The notes under the pieces were generated by a model. That model ran no database searches and was not told the origin of the DNA. It was given only the letters and a program-made list of their open reading frames with translations. Position numbers and translations under genes: made by a program. A stretch of DNA of 64,000 bases, taken from assembly GCF_040676675.1 (NCBI RefSeq), contig NZ_JBFAPK010000001.1:620001-684000 (forward strand), in the 5' to 3' direction. Source of the stretch: JBFAPK01 sp040676675. Its GTDB lineage: Bacteria > Actinomycetota > Actinomycetes > Mycobacteriales > Micromonosporaceae. Below, piece by piece: positions 23,989-32,563 of this stretch. How positions within the stretch are numbered: position 1 is the first letter of the stretch; the number at the start of each line of letters is the position of its first letter.

Positions 23989-24786
23989 TCACCCGACCAG
24001 CGACTCTAACCCGGCCACCACCTGCGGCCACGCGGGCGACCAGGGGTCGATCAGCCCGAAATGCTCGCATTCGGGGAGTTCCACCAGCGAGACCGGGGCG
24101 CCGGCCGCGGCCGCCACCTCGACGTACCGACGCCCGATCCGCACCGGTACCTGCTGGTCCAGCGTGCCGTGCAGCACGACGGTGGGCGTACCCAGCGCCG
24201 GCGCGCGTACCGGGTCGGCCGCCGCGTACCGCTCCGGGAACCGGTCCGGACCGCCCCCGAGCAGCGCCGCCACCGCGCCGTCGTCCAGGTCCAGCCGGTA
24301 CGCCTCGCCCAGGTCGGCGACCGGCGCCAGGGCGAGCACGGCGCGCACCGCGGCGGGACGCGCGGCGGCGCAGTGCAGCGCGAGGTGCCCGCCGGCCGAG
24401 TGCCCGAGCAGGATCGGCGGACCGGGCGCGTACCCGGCACCGGGCCGGGCCGCCGCGACGAGCGCCGGCAGGGCGGCCACCCCGTCGCGCACGTCGGCGA
24501 GCGTGCCGGGCCAGCCGCCGCCGGGCTGCCCGGTACGCCGGTACTCCAGCTGCGCCACCGGATAGCCGCGCGCGGCGAGGTCGGCGGCGAGCGGACCGGT
24601 GTGGGTACGGTCGTACTCGGCCCGCCAGAAGCCGCCGTGCACCACCACGACCAGCGGCCGGGGCGCGCCCGGCACCGGCGCGGGCAGCCGGAGGTCGGCG
24701 AGCTGTTCCGGGGCGTCGCCGTAGCGGACCGTGAGGTCGGGCGGGGGCGCGGGCCGGCTGAGCACCGCCCGGGGGTCGGGGACCAT
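23989..24786 (-). CDS. Alpha/beta hydrolase (kynurenine formamidase-like)
   Basis: 265 residues. The oxyanion motif is HGGFW, the nucleophile elbow GHSAGGH, the acid in HGTLDQQVP and the catalytic His in CEHFGLIDP. HGGxW together with GHSAGGH is typical of arylformamidase/BD-FAE-type esterases. The substrate is unknown and no tryptophan-degradation genes are nearby. ATG 24786 has TACCGT 6 nt upstream. It is divergent from bpa. Confidence 0.85.
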   Translation of the reverse strand: MVPDPRAVLSRPAPPPDLTVRYGDAPEQLADLRLPAPVPGAPRPLVVVVHGGFWRAEYDRTHTGPLAADLAARGYPVAQLEYRRTGQPGGGWPGTLADVRDGVAALPALVAAARPGAGYAPGPPILLGHSAGGHLALHCAAARPAAVRAVLALAPVADLGEAYRLDLDDGAVAALLGGGPDRFPERYAAADPVRAPALGTPTVVLHGTLDQQVPVRIGRRYVEVAAAAGAPVSLVELPECEHFGLIDPWSPAWPQVVAGLESLVG

Positions 24787-24792
24787 GTGACG

Positions 24793-24798
24793 ACGGTA
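24793..24798 (-). promoter_or_regulatory. -10 box for alpha/beta hydrolase gene
   Basis: TACCGT on the minus strand, 6 nt before ATG 24786. Confidence 0.5.
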
Positions 24799-24848
24799 TC
24801 GGCGTCCCGGCGAGCGCCCCGGACCCGGCCTGAGCGAAGATGAGGAGC

Positions 24849-25442
24849 ATGACCGAAACCCCACGTAGCCAGGACGAGAAGGCGGAGCAGGGCCGCACCG
24901 AGGCGGGTCGCTCCGGCACGGTGGTCGTGATGGGTCCGGACGGCCGCCCGATCGGCACCATGCAGGCCGACGGCGAGGCGCACGGCGAGGACCCGAGCCG
25001 GCTGATCGAGCAGCCGGCGAAGGTGATGCGGATCGGCAGCATGATCAAGCAGCTGCTGGAGGAGGTGAAGGCCGCGCCGCTGGACGAGGTCAGCCGCGCC
25101 CGCCTGCGCGACATCCACCAGCGCTCCATCGCCGAGCTGGAGGACGGTCTCGCCCCGGAGCTGCGCGAGGAGCTGGAGCGGATCTCGCTGCCCTTCACCG
25201 AGGGGAGCACCCCGAGCGAGAGCGAGCTGCGCATCGCGCAGGCGCAGCTGGTGGGCTGGCTGGAGGGCCTCTTCCACGGGATCCAGGCGGCGCTGGTGGC
25301 GCAGCAGATGGCCGCCCGCCTCCAGCTGGAGCAGATGCGCTCCGGTGGGCGTCCCGCCCTGCCGACCGGCCCGGGCGGCGCGATGATCCCCGGCATGCCG
25401 GGTGGCCAGCCCGGCGAGGCCAGCACCGGCCAGTACCTCTGA
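24849..25442 (+). CDS. bpa: Bacterial proteasome activator Bpa
   Basis: 197 residues matching the actinobacterial Bpa/PafE family (DUF2587). Bpa forms an ATP-independent dodecameric ring that opens the 20S proteasome. A helical core runs from about 55 to 165 (RIGSMIKQLLEEVKAAPLDE, LRIAQAQLVGWLEGLFHGIQ), followed by a Gly/Pro-rich tail ending GQYL, the HbYX-like sequence that docks into the proteasome. ATG 24849 is preferred; ATG 24840 is three codons earlier. No proteasome or Pup genes are in the window. Confidence 0.92.
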   Translation: MTETPRSQDEKAEQGRTEAGRSGTVVVMGPDGRPIGTMQADGEAHGEDPSRLIEQPAKVMRIGSMIKQLLEEVKAAPLDEVSRARLRDIHQRSIAELEDGLAPELREELERISLPFTEGSTPSESELRIAQAQLVGWLEGLFHGIQAALVAQQMAARLQLEQMRSGGRPALPTGPGGAMIPGMPGGQPGEASTGQYL

Positions 25443-25567
25443 CGCCCCCGGGCGCGGGGCCGCCTACCGGACCCACGCCGCCTCGCAGCTCGTCGGACCC
25501 GCGCCGCCGGGCGCCGGACGCGCCGCCCGCCGGGCCCGCGCCGGCCCGGCAGCGCCGGGGCGCACGG

Positions 25568-26380
25568 CTACTCCGGCGGAAGGATCTTGTCCAGGTACGC
25601 GGCCACGCCGTCCTCCTCGTTGCTCCCGGTGACCTCGTCCGCGATCTCCAGCACCGTCCGGTGCGCGTTCGCGACCGCGACGGCCTGACCGGCCCAGGTG
25701 AGCATCGGCAGGTCGTTGGGCATGTCGCCGAAGGCGACCACCTCGTCGGAGGTCACGCCGTAGCGGGAGCAGAGCCAGGCCAGCCCGGCGGCCTTGGTCA
25801 CCCCGGCGGCCGAGATCTCCACCAGCCCCGAGTACGACGAGTGGGTCGCCTCGGCGAGCCCCGCCAGCGCAGCCGTCACCAGTTGCACGAACGCGTCCGG
25901 GTCCTGCCGTCCCGCCCGCGCCAGCAGCTTCACCGCGGGCGCGCTCAGCAGCTCCTCCGGTGTCTCGATCGCGCGGATGGCGTCGTGCCGGTGGTCCCAG
26001 TAGACCGGGTAGTCGGCCTCGTGCCGCATCTGGCGGCCGTCGGTCACCTCCACCGCGAGGCTGACCCCGGGAATCTCCGCGCGCAGCCGCCGGACCACCT
26101 CGGCCAGCAGCTCCGGGGCGAGCGGGTCGGCGCGCAGTACGGCGTCCTCGGTCGGGTCGTAGACCACCGCCCCGTTGGCGCAGACCGCCGGTACAGCCAG
26201 TTCGAGCTGCTCGTACACGTTCGCCAGCCAGCGGATCGGTCGACCGGTGACGAAGACCACGAAACGGTCCGCCGCGGCCAGCCGGGCCAGGGTGGCCGCC
26301 GTCCGGGGACTGACCGACCGGTCCGGTCGTAGCAGGGTTCCGTCCAGGTCGGTGGCGATCAGCCGCGGCGGTTGCCCCAT
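25568..26380 (-). CDS. HAD-superfamily (Cof-type) phosphatase, downstream copy
   Basis: 270 residues. Motif I is IATDLDGTLL (both catalytic Asp), motif II VFVTGRP, the motif III Lys is in VKLLARAG, and motif IV is VAFGDMPNDLPML. The alpha/beta cap between them marks a Cof/IIB-type hydrolase that removes phosphate from small sugar or cofactor phosphates. The start ATG 26380 shares its A with the stop codon of the upstream paralogue (TGATG), indicating coupled translation. Confidence 0.9.
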   Translation of the reverse strand: MGQPPRLIATDLDGTLLRPDRSVSPRTAATLARLAAADRFVVFVTGRPIRWLANVYEQLELAVPAVCANGAVVYDPTEDAVLRADPLAPELLAEVVRRLRAEIPGVSLAVEVTDGRQMRHEADYPVYWDHRHDAIRAIETPEELLSAPAVKLLARAGRQDPDAFVQLVTAALAGLAEATHSSYSGLVEISAAGVTKAAGLAWLCSRYGVTSDEVVAFGDMPNDLPMLTWAGQAVAVANAHRTVLEIADEVTGSNEEDGVAAYLDKILPPE

Positions 26381-27201
26381 CAACGAGACAGTAGCCTATC
26401 GAGGTAGACCGCTACCCCGTCGTCGTCGTTGCGGAGCGTCACCTCGTCGGCCGCGCGCCGGACCGTCGGGTGCGCGTTGGAGACGGCCACCCGCCCCCAG
26501 CCGGCCCACTCGAACATGGGCAGGTCGTTGGGCATGTCGCCGAAGACCAGGACGTCGTCCGGGTCGACCCCGAGCGCCTGCGCCACCACGGCCAGCCCGC
26601 TCGCCTTGTCCACCCCCGGCGGGGTGATCTCGACGAAGCCGAGTCCCGCCTGGGTCAGCGTCGCGACGTCGGCGGGGATCAGCCGGCGCCCGACGGCGAG
26701 CAGGGTGTCCACGTCGTGGTCGGCGGTACGGGCGAATCCCTTGATCACGTCGCTCGCGACGCAGTCCGCCCGGCTGCGCGCCTCGAACCGGTCCGGGTAC
26801 GGCCAGCTCGGGTCGAAGTCGCCCCAGAGTGGGGCGTCGTGCGAGTCCATCGCCTCGACCATCACGGTCAGCGGCCCGACCTCGGCCTCCAGCGTGCTCA
26901 GCACGTGGGCCAGCACCGGCCCGGGCAGCCGCTCCTCGCGCAGTACCACCGGACCGGCCGGGTCGCTCTGGTCCACCACCCAGCCGCCGCCGGCCATCAC
27001 CAGGAAGTCGGCGGCCCGGATGTCGTTGCGGGTCAGCTCGGTCAGGCGGGGTCCCCGGCCGGTCGCGCCGACCACCGGTATCCCGGCGGCGCGCACCCGG
27101 TCGAGGACCTCGTGGGTGTACGCCGAGACGGTGTTGTCCGTGCGGACCAGCGTGCCGTCCAGGTCGGTGGCGATGAGCTTGGGCAGTCCGGGGCGGGGCA
27201 T
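26380..27201 (-). CDS. HAD-superfamily (Cof-type) phosphatase, upstream copy
   Basis: 273 residues from ATG 27201, which has GGAGGAGAA directly upstream. Motif I is IATDLDGTLV, motif II VVGATGRG, the motif III Lys is in DVIKGFAR, and motif IV is LVFGDMPNDLPMF. It overlaps its paralogue by one base. The two probably arose by tandem duplication and may act on related phosphorylated metabolites. serS lies further upstream beyond a terminator. Confidence 0.9.
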   Translation of the reverse strand: MPRPGLPKLIATDLDGTLVRTDNTVSAYTHEVLDRVRAAGIPVVGATGRGPRLTELTRNDIRAADFLVMAGGGWVVDQSDPAGPVVLREERLPGPVLAHVLSTLEAEVGPLTVMVEAMDSHDAPLWGDFDPSWPYPDRFEARSRADCVASDVIKGFARTADHDVDTLLAVGRRLIPADVATLTQAGLGFVEITPPGVDKASGLAVVAQALGVDPDDVLVFGDMPNDLPMFEWAGWGRVAVSNAHPTVRRAADEVTLRNDDDGVAVYLDRLLSR

Positions 27202-27366
27202 TTCTCCTCCTCTGCCCGCCATCGCCGAGCCGTCGGACGCCTTCCGGGCCGACCGCGGTGCCATGGGCCACGGCCGCTAGCTCACGACGGCGGGCAGCAA
27301 ACGTACCTCGCGCTCCGCGACCGATCCATGACTTTTGCGGTAATCGACCGTGAACCGGGTAGGGCG

Positions 27367-27407
27367 TGTTCCGGTACGGCGCGCTTTCGGCGGGCCGTAC
27401 CGGAACA
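27367..27407 (-). terminator. serS terminator
   Basis: TGTTCCGGTACGGC (27367-27380) pairs perfectly with GCCGTACCGGAACA (27394-27407), 9 nt after the serS stop. Confidence 0.85.
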
Positions 27408-27415
27408 GCCTCCGG

Positions 27416-28672
27416 TCAGCGAGGTTCGAGCAGGTCGCGGCCGCCCAGGTAGGGCTGGAGCGCCTTGGGAACTCGTACCGATCCGTCCGGTTGCTGGTGG
27501 TTCTCCAGGATCGGTACGAGCCAACGGGTGGTGGCCAGCGTGCCGTTCAGCGTGGCCGCCGTCTGCGGCTTGCCGTTCTCGTCCCGGTACCGGATGTTGA
27601 GCCGGCGCGCCTGGAACGTGGTGCAGTTCGAGGTCGAGGTGACCTCGCGGTACCGCCCCTGCGACGGTACCCACGCCTCGCAGTCGTACTTGCGGGCCGC
27701 GCTCGTACCGAGGTCGCCGGCGGCGGTGTCGATCACCCGGTACGGCACCTCGACCTTCGCCAGCATCTCCTCCTCCCAGGCGAGCAGCCGCAGGTGCTCG
27801 TCCCGCGCCTCCTCCGGCCGGCAGTAGGAGAACATCTCGACCTTGTCGAACTGGTGCACCCGCATGATCCCGCGGACGTCCTTGCCGTACGAGCCGGCCT
27901 CCCGGCGGAAGCAGGACGACCAGCCCGCGTAGCGCAGCGGCCCGTCCAGCGGGAGGATCTCGCCCGAGTGGTACGCCGCCAGCGGTACCTCGCTCGTGCC
28001 CACCAGGAAGAGGTCGTCGGCCTCCAGGCGGTAGACCTCGCTCGCGTGCTCGCCGAGGAAGCCCGTGCCCTCCATCGACTCGGGCTTGACCAGCACCGGC
28101 GTGATCACCGGGGTGATGCCGTACTCCACCGCCTGGGCGATCGCGAGCTGGAGCAGCCCGAGCTGCAGCTGCGCGCCGACGCCCGTGAGGTAGTAGAACC
28201 GGCTGCCCGAGACCTTGGCGCCGCGCTCGACGTCGATGGCGCCCAGTCGCTCGCCCAGCTCCTGATGGTCGCGCGGGTTCTCGATCGCCGGCTTGGTGCC
28301 CACCTCGCGGAGCACGACGTAGTCGTCCTCGCCGCCGGCCGGGGCGCCCTCCTCGACCAGGTTCGGCAGGGCGAGCTGCGCGCGGCGCAGCGCCTGGTCG
28401 GCCTCGCCGGCGGCGGCCTCGGCCGCCTTCACCTCCGCCGACAGCTCTCGGGTACGGCTCAGCAGCGCGGCCTTCTCGTCCCCGGTGGCCTTCGGCATCT
28501 GCTTGCCGAGCTGCTTCTGCTCGGCCCGCAGCGCCTCGAACCGCGAGACCGCCGCCCGGCGGGCCTCGTCGGCGCGCAGGACGTCGTCGACGACGGACTC
28601 GGACGCGCCGCGGGCGCGCTGGCTGGCACGGACGAGTTCCGGTTCATCGCGGATCAGACGCAGGTCAATCAC
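27416..28672 (-). CDS. serS: Seryl-tRNA synthetase
   Basis: 418 residues, normal for bacterial SerRS, which charges tRNA-Ser. The N-terminal coiled-coil arm (about 30-105) is followed by the class II catalytic core: motif 1 near TPVLVKPESMEGTGF, TSEVPLAAYHSGEIL, motif 2 FRREAGSYGKDVRGIMRVHQ and motif 3 ATLNGTLATTRWLVPILENH. The start GTG 28672 (MIDLRLIRDEPE) has TAGGCT at 8 nt. A membrane-protein gene lies 76 nt upstream in the same direction. Confidence 0.98.
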   Translation of the reverse strand: MIDLRLIRDEPELVRASQRARGASESVVDDVLRADEARRAAVSRFEALRAEQKQLGKQMPKATGDEKAALLSRTRELSAEVKAAEAAAGEADQALRRAQLALPNLVEEGAPAGGEDDYVVLREVGTKPAIENPRDHQELGERLGAIDVERGAKVSGSRFYYLTGVGAQLQLGLLQLAIAQAVEYGITPVITPVLVKPESMEGTGFLGEHASEVYRLEADDLFLVGTSEVPLAAYHSGEILPLDGPLRYAGWSSCFRREAGSYGKDVRGIMRVHQFDKVEMFSYCRPEEARDEHLRLLAWEEEMLAKVEVPYRVIDTAAGDLGTSAARKYDCEAWVPSQGRYREVTSTSNCTTFQARRLNIRYRDENGKPQTAATLNGTLATTRWLVPILENHQQPDGSVRVPKALQPYLGGRDLLEPR

Positions 28673-28680
28673 GGCAACCG

Positions 28681-28686
28681 AGCCTA
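28681..28686 (-). promoter_or_regulatory. -10 box for serS
   Basis: TAGGCT on the minus strand, 8 nt before GTG 28672. Confidence 0.5.
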
Positions 28687-28748
28687 CCCGGCGGTTCGCG
28701 CGGGCCGCACCGCGATATCGGTCCCCGTCGTCCCCGCCACCGGCGGCG

Positions 28749-29633
28749 TCAGCGCAGGTCCTGGTCGGGGCGGGCGAAGGGCGCGGTCGGCGCGACCGTC
28801 AGGTCGGCCGGCAGCGCGGAGTCGGACTCGGGTTCGTCCCGGCGGCGCCGGCGCCACGGCCAGCCGGCCTCGCCGGCCGGCTCGTCGCCCGGCCCCGGCC
28901 CGCCCGCCCCCGGCCCGCCCGCCCCCGGCCCGGCCGCCCCCGGCCCGTCCGCTCCCGGACCGCCCGCTCCCGGACCGCCCGCCTCGGCCGGGCCCGCGCC
29001 GGACCGTCCCGGCAGGCGCCGGGCGAGGTGGAGCGCCAGCCCGAGCAGCGCGGTGGCGGCGAACGCCGCCACCAGGCCGCGGCCGTACTCGACCTGGAGC
29101 CGGTCGGCCGGGGGGAAGAAGAGCTGCCGGCTGGCCGTGCGGGTCAGCGAGGAGCCGGCGGCGAAGAGGACGCCGAACAGGACCCCGGCGATGGCCAGGC
29201 CGGCCACCCGGGCGTTCTGCCGTACCCCGGCGGTGGTGCCGGCCAGCGCGAGCGCCAGGCAGGCCACCAGCCCGAAGAGTCCGAACAGGTACGTGAGCCC
29301 GAAGCCGCCCACCTCGGCCACCCCGGCCGGTACCCGTACCGTCGTTTCGCCGTCGCCGCTCGGGTCGGCGACCCGGCTGACCGTCCACTCGCCCACCAGC
29401 GACGCGAAGGCGGCCACCGCGCCCAGCCCGCCCACCAGCGGGGCGAGTCGGCGGTCCCGCAGCAGCCCGGCGAGCGGCCGGGACCGGGGCCCGGCGGGCT
29501 CGCCGCCGCCCCACTCCACTATCGCCGGCGCGGTGGCCCCGCCGGTCGGGGGCGGCACGGGCGTCTCCGGGTCCTGGGGCGCCGGGTCGGCCGAATGGTT
29601 GTCCTGTCGGGGGATGGGGCGATCCTGCGACAT
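28749..29633 (-). CDS. Hypothetical membrane protein with Gly/Pro repeat tail
   Basis: 294 residues from ATG 29633 (GGAAGGG 7 nt upstream). A Pro-rich head (1-50) is followed by four predicted helices: LVGGLGAVAAFASLVGEW, YLFGLFGLVACLALALAG, VAGLAIAGVLFGVLFAAG and LVAAFAATALLGLALHLA. The tail has seven PGAGG-type pentapeptides, then a basic stretch WPWRRRRRDEPE. The family is not recognised. It is upstream of serS, but serS has its own -10 box. Confidence 0.7.
   Translation of the reverse strand: MSQDRPIPRQDNHSADPAPQDPETPVPPPTGGATAPAIVEWGGGEPAGPRSRPLAGLLRDRRLAPLVGGLGAVAAFASLVGEWTVSRVADPSGDGETTVRVPAGVAEVGGFGLTYLFGLFGLVACLALALAGTTAGVRQNARVAGLAIAGVLFGVLFAAGSSLTRTASRQLFFPPADRLQVEYGRGLVAAFAATALLGLALHLARRLPGRSGAGPAEAGGPGAGGPGADGPGAAGPGAGGPGAGGPGPGDEPAGEAGWPWRRRRRDEPESDSALPADLTVAPTAPFARPDQDLR
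28890..28983 (-). repeat. 15-bp tandem repeat encoding PGAGG
   Basis: About six to seven near-identical 15-bp units (CCCGGCCCGCCCGCC on the plus strand) encode PGAGG/PGADG/PGAAG. The edges are approximate. Confidence 0.75.
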
Positions 29634-29738
29634 CGGCCAGCCCTTCCGCCTGGGTCATCCCTCCGCATCATGACACAGGCGTGCGGCTGGTCACCCGTGT
29701 GCTTTCCCGGTGCGTCGCATTCGCGGCCGGCTTTCGGC

Positions 29739-29744
29739 TAGCGT
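29739..29744 (+). promoter_or_regulatory. -10 box for OsmC-family gene
   Basis: TAGCGT, 7 nt before ATG 29752. Confidence 0.5.
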
Positions 29745-29751
29745 CATCCGC

Positions 29752-30183
29752 ATGCCTATCCGCACCGCATCCGCCCTCTGGCAGGGCAATCTGACCGAAG
29801 GTTCCGGCACCGTCCGTACCGGTAAGGGCGGCCTCGCCGGCAACTACTCCTTCAAGTCGCGCTTCGAGGAGGGCGAGGGGACCAACCCGGAGGAGCTCAT
29901 CGCCGCGGCCCACGCGGGCTGCTTCTCGATGGCCTTCTCCAAGGCGCTCGCCGACGCCGGCTACACGGGCACCAGCGTGGACACCACGGCCAAGGTGCAC
30001 CTGGACAAGACCGACGCCGGATTCACCGTCACCCGGATCGACCTGGAGACCGTCGGTGCCGTCCCCGGCATCGACGAGGCCGAGTTCAAGAAGCTGGCCG
30101 AGGCGGCCAAGGAGAACTGCCCGATCTCGCGCCTGCTCGCGCCCGGCGCGCAGATCAGCCTCTCCGCCACCCTCTCGTCCTGA
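29752..30183 (+). CDS. OsmC family peroxiredoxin
   Basis: 143 residues, the standard OsmC length. OsmC enzymes reduce organic hydroperoxides using two conserved cysteines, here in AAHAGCFSMAFS (near 60) and KENCPISRLL (near 123). Other family blocks are TNPEELIAAAH and the N-terminal SALWQGNLTEGSG. It is a single gene with a leaderless-type promoter. Lipoyl-dependent recycling is typical, but the partner genes are not here. Confidence 0.93.
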   Translation: MPIRTASALWQGNLTEGSGTVRTGKGGLAGNYSFKSRFEEGEGTNPEELIAAAHAGCFSMAFSKALADAGYTGTSVDTTAKVHLDKTDAGFTVTRIDLETVGAVPGIDEAEFKKLAEAAKENCPISRLLAPGAQISLSATLSS

Positions 30184-30327
30184 TCCAGATCCTCGCGGAC
30201 TGATCCGACCGGCGAAGATCACCGTGGTCGCGGGCGGGAACGGCCCGATCCCCGCCGTACGCCTCGATCACGGTGATCCCCCGTCGGCGCGCCGCCCGGC
30301 CGACACACCTCGGGCAGAATTGGTGAC

Positions 30328-30681
30328 GTGCCAGTCGAGATGAGCCGCGAACGCTTCGAGGAGCTGGTTGGCGAGGCGCTCGATGAGGTGCCCGAGGACC
30401 TGCTCAAACTGATGAAAAACGTGGTCATCCTGGTCGAGGACGAGTCGCCGCCCGACGGGCCGGAGCTGCTCGGCCTCTACGAGGGGCACGCCCTGACCAG
30501 CCGGGGCTGGGACTACTCGGGCGTACTGCCGGACCGGATCACCATCTACCGCAATCCGATCCTGCGGATCTGCGAGGACGACGCGGACGTCGTCGACGAG
30601 GTGGCCGTCACGGTGGTGCACGAGATCGCCCACCACTTCGGCATCGACGACGAGCGGCTGCACGCGCTCGGCTGGGGCTGA
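30328..30681 (+). CDS. Minimal zinc metallopeptidase (PF06262-like)
   Basis: 117 residues from GTG 30328. The zincin motif HEIAHHFGIDDERLHALGWG lies at the C-terminus, with both His ligands, the catalytic Glu, and the downstream Asp-Glu of the minimal actinobacterial metallopeptidase family. The N-terminal helix SRERFEELVGEALDEVPEDL is also typical. The substrates are unknown. CAGAAT lies 7 nt before the start. It is followed in the same direction by the AIM24 gene, which has its own ribosome site. Confidence 0.87.
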   Translation: MPVEMSRERFEELVGEALDEVPEDLLKLMKNVVILVEDESPPDGPELLGLYEGHALTSRGWDYSGVLPDRITIYRNPILRICEDDADVVDEVAVTVVHEIAHHFGIDDERLHALGWG

Positions 30682-30754
30682 ACCGGTCTGGCCAGCCGGC
30701 ACGTTGTGCTGGTTGCCTACGCTCGAACCCCCACCCGCCGAGAGGAATCGTCAC

Positions 30755-31480
30755 ATGCGCAGTGCCCTGTTCGCCGCCGAGAACCTGGAGAAGGAGTCCA
30801 ACCAGCCCGGGATGCGGCTCCAGAACTCCAAGATGTTGAAGATCGAACTCAACGGCGAGGCGATGGCCCGCGTCGGCTCGATGGTCGCCTACCAGGGGCA
30901 GGTGCAGTTCCAGGCACTCGGCTCGGGCGGCCTCGGCAAGTTCCTCAAGCAGAAGCTCACCGGCGAGGGCGTGCCGCTGATGAAGCTGACCGGCCGGGGC
31001 GACGTCTTCCTGGCCGACCTCGCCTCCGACGTGCACCTGATCGACCTGGAGCCGGGCGACGCGCTCTCCATCAACGGCTCCAGCGTGCTCGCCTTCGACT
31101 CCACCCTGCAGTACGACATCAAGATGGTCGGCGGCGCCGGGATGATGTCCTCCTCCGGCCTGTTCAACTGCGTCTTCACCGGTCACGGCCGGATCGCCAT
31201 CACCACCAAGGGCACCCCGGTCGTGCTCAACGTCGACGCGCCCACCTATGTCGACCCGCAGGCCGCCGTCTGCTGGTCGGCCAGCCTGCAGACCGGCTAC
31301 CACCGGGCCGAGCAACTCGGTCTCGGTACGCTGCTCGGCCGGCGTACCGGGGAGGCGTTCACCATGAGCTTCGCCGGCCAGGGATTCGTGGTGGTCCAGC
31401 CCTCCGAGGAGCCGCCGGTGCAGGGCAGCGGCCAGCAGGGGCAGTCCGGCGGCGGCCTGCTCGGCGGCCTGCTCGACTAG
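30755..31480 (+). CDS. AIM24 family protein (TIGR00266)
   Basis: 241 residues from ATG 30755 (GAGAGGAA 7-9 nt upstream). A single double-stranded beta-helix-like domain with repeated blocks: GSMVAYQGQVQFQALGSGGL, GDVFLADLASDVHLIDL, GHGRIAITTKGTPVVLNVD and GEAFTMSFAGQGFVVVQPSE. The family is named after a yeast mitochondrial protein; in actinobacteria it often occurs as paralogues with no firm function. A Gly/Gln-rich tail ends GGLLGGLLD. Confidence 0.88.
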   Translation: MRSALFAAENLEKESNQPGMRLQNSKMLKIELNGEAMARVGSMVAYQGQVQFQALGSGGLGKFLKQKLTGEGVPLMKLTGRGDVFLADLASDVHLIDLEPGDALSINGSSVLAFDSTLQYDIKMVGGAGMMSSSGLFNCVFTGHGRIAITTKGTPVVLNVDAPTYVDPQAAVCWSASLQTGYHRAEQLGLGTLLGRRTGEAFTMSFAGQGFVVVQPSEEPPVQGSGQQGQSGGGLLGGLLD

Positions 31481-31547
31481 CGGCGAGATCCGCGAGGCGC
31501 GCGGTGCGGCAAGATCCGCGAGACGTCGCCCTGGCGCGTGGTGCGCC

Positions 31548-31589
31548 GGCCCGTGTCGAGGCCGCCGGCCGGCCAGCTCGACACGGGCC
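31548..31589. terminator. 13-bp hairpin between AIM24 gene and pheA
   Basis: GGCCCGTGTCGAG-type arm (31548-31560) pairs with 31577-31589; the 16-nt loop contains GGCCGGCC. It lies between convergent genes and ends 9 nt from the pheA stop. Confidence 0.8.
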
Positions 31590-31597
31590 CGGCACCC

Positions 31598-32551
31598 CTA
31601 GCTGATCTCGCCGGCGCGCAGCCGGGCCAGCCAGGCCGCCGCGTCGGCGTAGTCGACGTCGGAGAGCCCGGGCGGGGCGGGCACCGGCCGCTCGCCCACG
31701 GGCGCCCAGCGGTGCCGGGGGTAGGAGCCCAGGAAACGCACGTCGGCGCAGACCCGGTGCAGGCCCTGCAGCGCCTCGCCGAGGCGTACGTCCTCGACGT
31801 GTCCGGTGCAGTCGAGGAAGAAGACGTACCGGCCGAGCGCCTCCCCGGTCGGGCGGGACTCGATGCGGGTCAAATTGACCCCTCGTACGGCCAGCTCCAT
31901 CAGCACGGCGAGCAGCGCGCCGACCCGGTCGTGCGCGATGTAGACGGCCAGCGACGTGACGTCGTCGCCGGTCGGCGGCGCCGGCGGTCCGGGGCGGGCG
32001 ACGAGGACGAACCGGGTCACCGCGTCCGTGTGATCGGCGATCTTCTCGGCCAGTACCGTCAGCCGCTGCCGGGCCGCGCCGATCGGCGCGCAGATCGCGG
32101 CGTCGTGCTCGCCCCGGGCCGCAGCCGCCGCGGCGGCGCCGTTGGAGAGGACGTCGACGACGGTGGCGTCGGGCAGGTGCGAGCGCAGCCAGCCCCGGCA
32201 CTGCGTCGAGGCCTGGGGATGGGCCGCCACCGTCCGTACCGCGTCGAGCCGCGTGCCGGCCGGCGCGGCGAGCACGAACTCGACCGGCAGGATGATCTCG
32301 CGGGTGATGACCAGCGGAGCCCCGTTGGCTATCTCGTCGAGGGTCACCCCGACGGCGCCTCCGATCGAGTTCTCCAGCGGCACCATCGCGGCGTCGGCGT
32401 CCCCGGTGCGGACCGCCTCCAGCGCCTCCGGCACGCTGCGGGCCGGGGTCCGACTGCCCCGCTCGGCGGCGGGGACGGCGCCCAGCGCCTGCTCGGCGAA
32501 GGTGCCCTCGGGGCCGAGGTAGACGTAGCGGGTGGGCGGTGTTCCGGGCAT
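31598..32551 (-). CDS. pheA: Prephenate dehydratase
   Basis: 317 residues. It converts prephenate to phenylpyruvate for phenylalanine synthesis. The catalytic domain has YLGPEGTFAEQAL, MVPLENSIGGAV and the TRF active-site motif in AVTRFVLV. A C-terminal ACT domain (LAVYIAHDRVGALLAVL, NLTRIESRPT) gives feedback control by Phe. It is a monofunctional enzyme without chorismate mutase. ATG 32551 has TAGGCT 6 nt upstream. A lipoprotein gene ends 9 nt before it. Confidence 0.95.
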   Translation of the reverse strand: MPGTPPTRYVYLGPEGTFAEQALGAVPAAERGSRTPARSVPEALEAVRTGDADAAMVPLENSIGGAVGVTLDEIANGAPLVITREIILPVEFVLAAPAGTRLDAVRTVAAHPQASTQCRGWLRSHLPDATVVDVLSNGAAAAAAARGEHDAAICAPIGAARQRLTVLAEKIADHTDAVTRFVLVARPGPPAPPTGDDVTSLAVYIAHDRVGALLAVLMELAVRGVNLTRIESRPTGEALGRYVFFLDCTGHVEDVRLGEALQGLHRVCADVRFLGSYPRHRWAPVGERPVPAPPGLSDVDYADAAAWLARLRAGEIS

Positions 32552-32557
32552 GCGGTC

Positions 32558-32563
32558 AGCCTA
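32558..32563 (-). promoter_or_regulatory. -10 box for pheA
   Basis: TAGGCT on the minus strand, 6 nt before ATG 32551. It overlaps the end of the upstream lipoprotein gene. Confidence 0.5.

Noticed and set aside
26608..26617. TTGTCCACC as a DnaA box
   Set aside because: Eight of nine match, but it is inside a gene and the same core recurs in other coding regions, as expected from codon use.
31485..31522. Direct repeat AGATCCGCGAG near the AIM24 gene
   Set aside because: Only 11 bp, two copies, next to a terminator; too short to argue for function.
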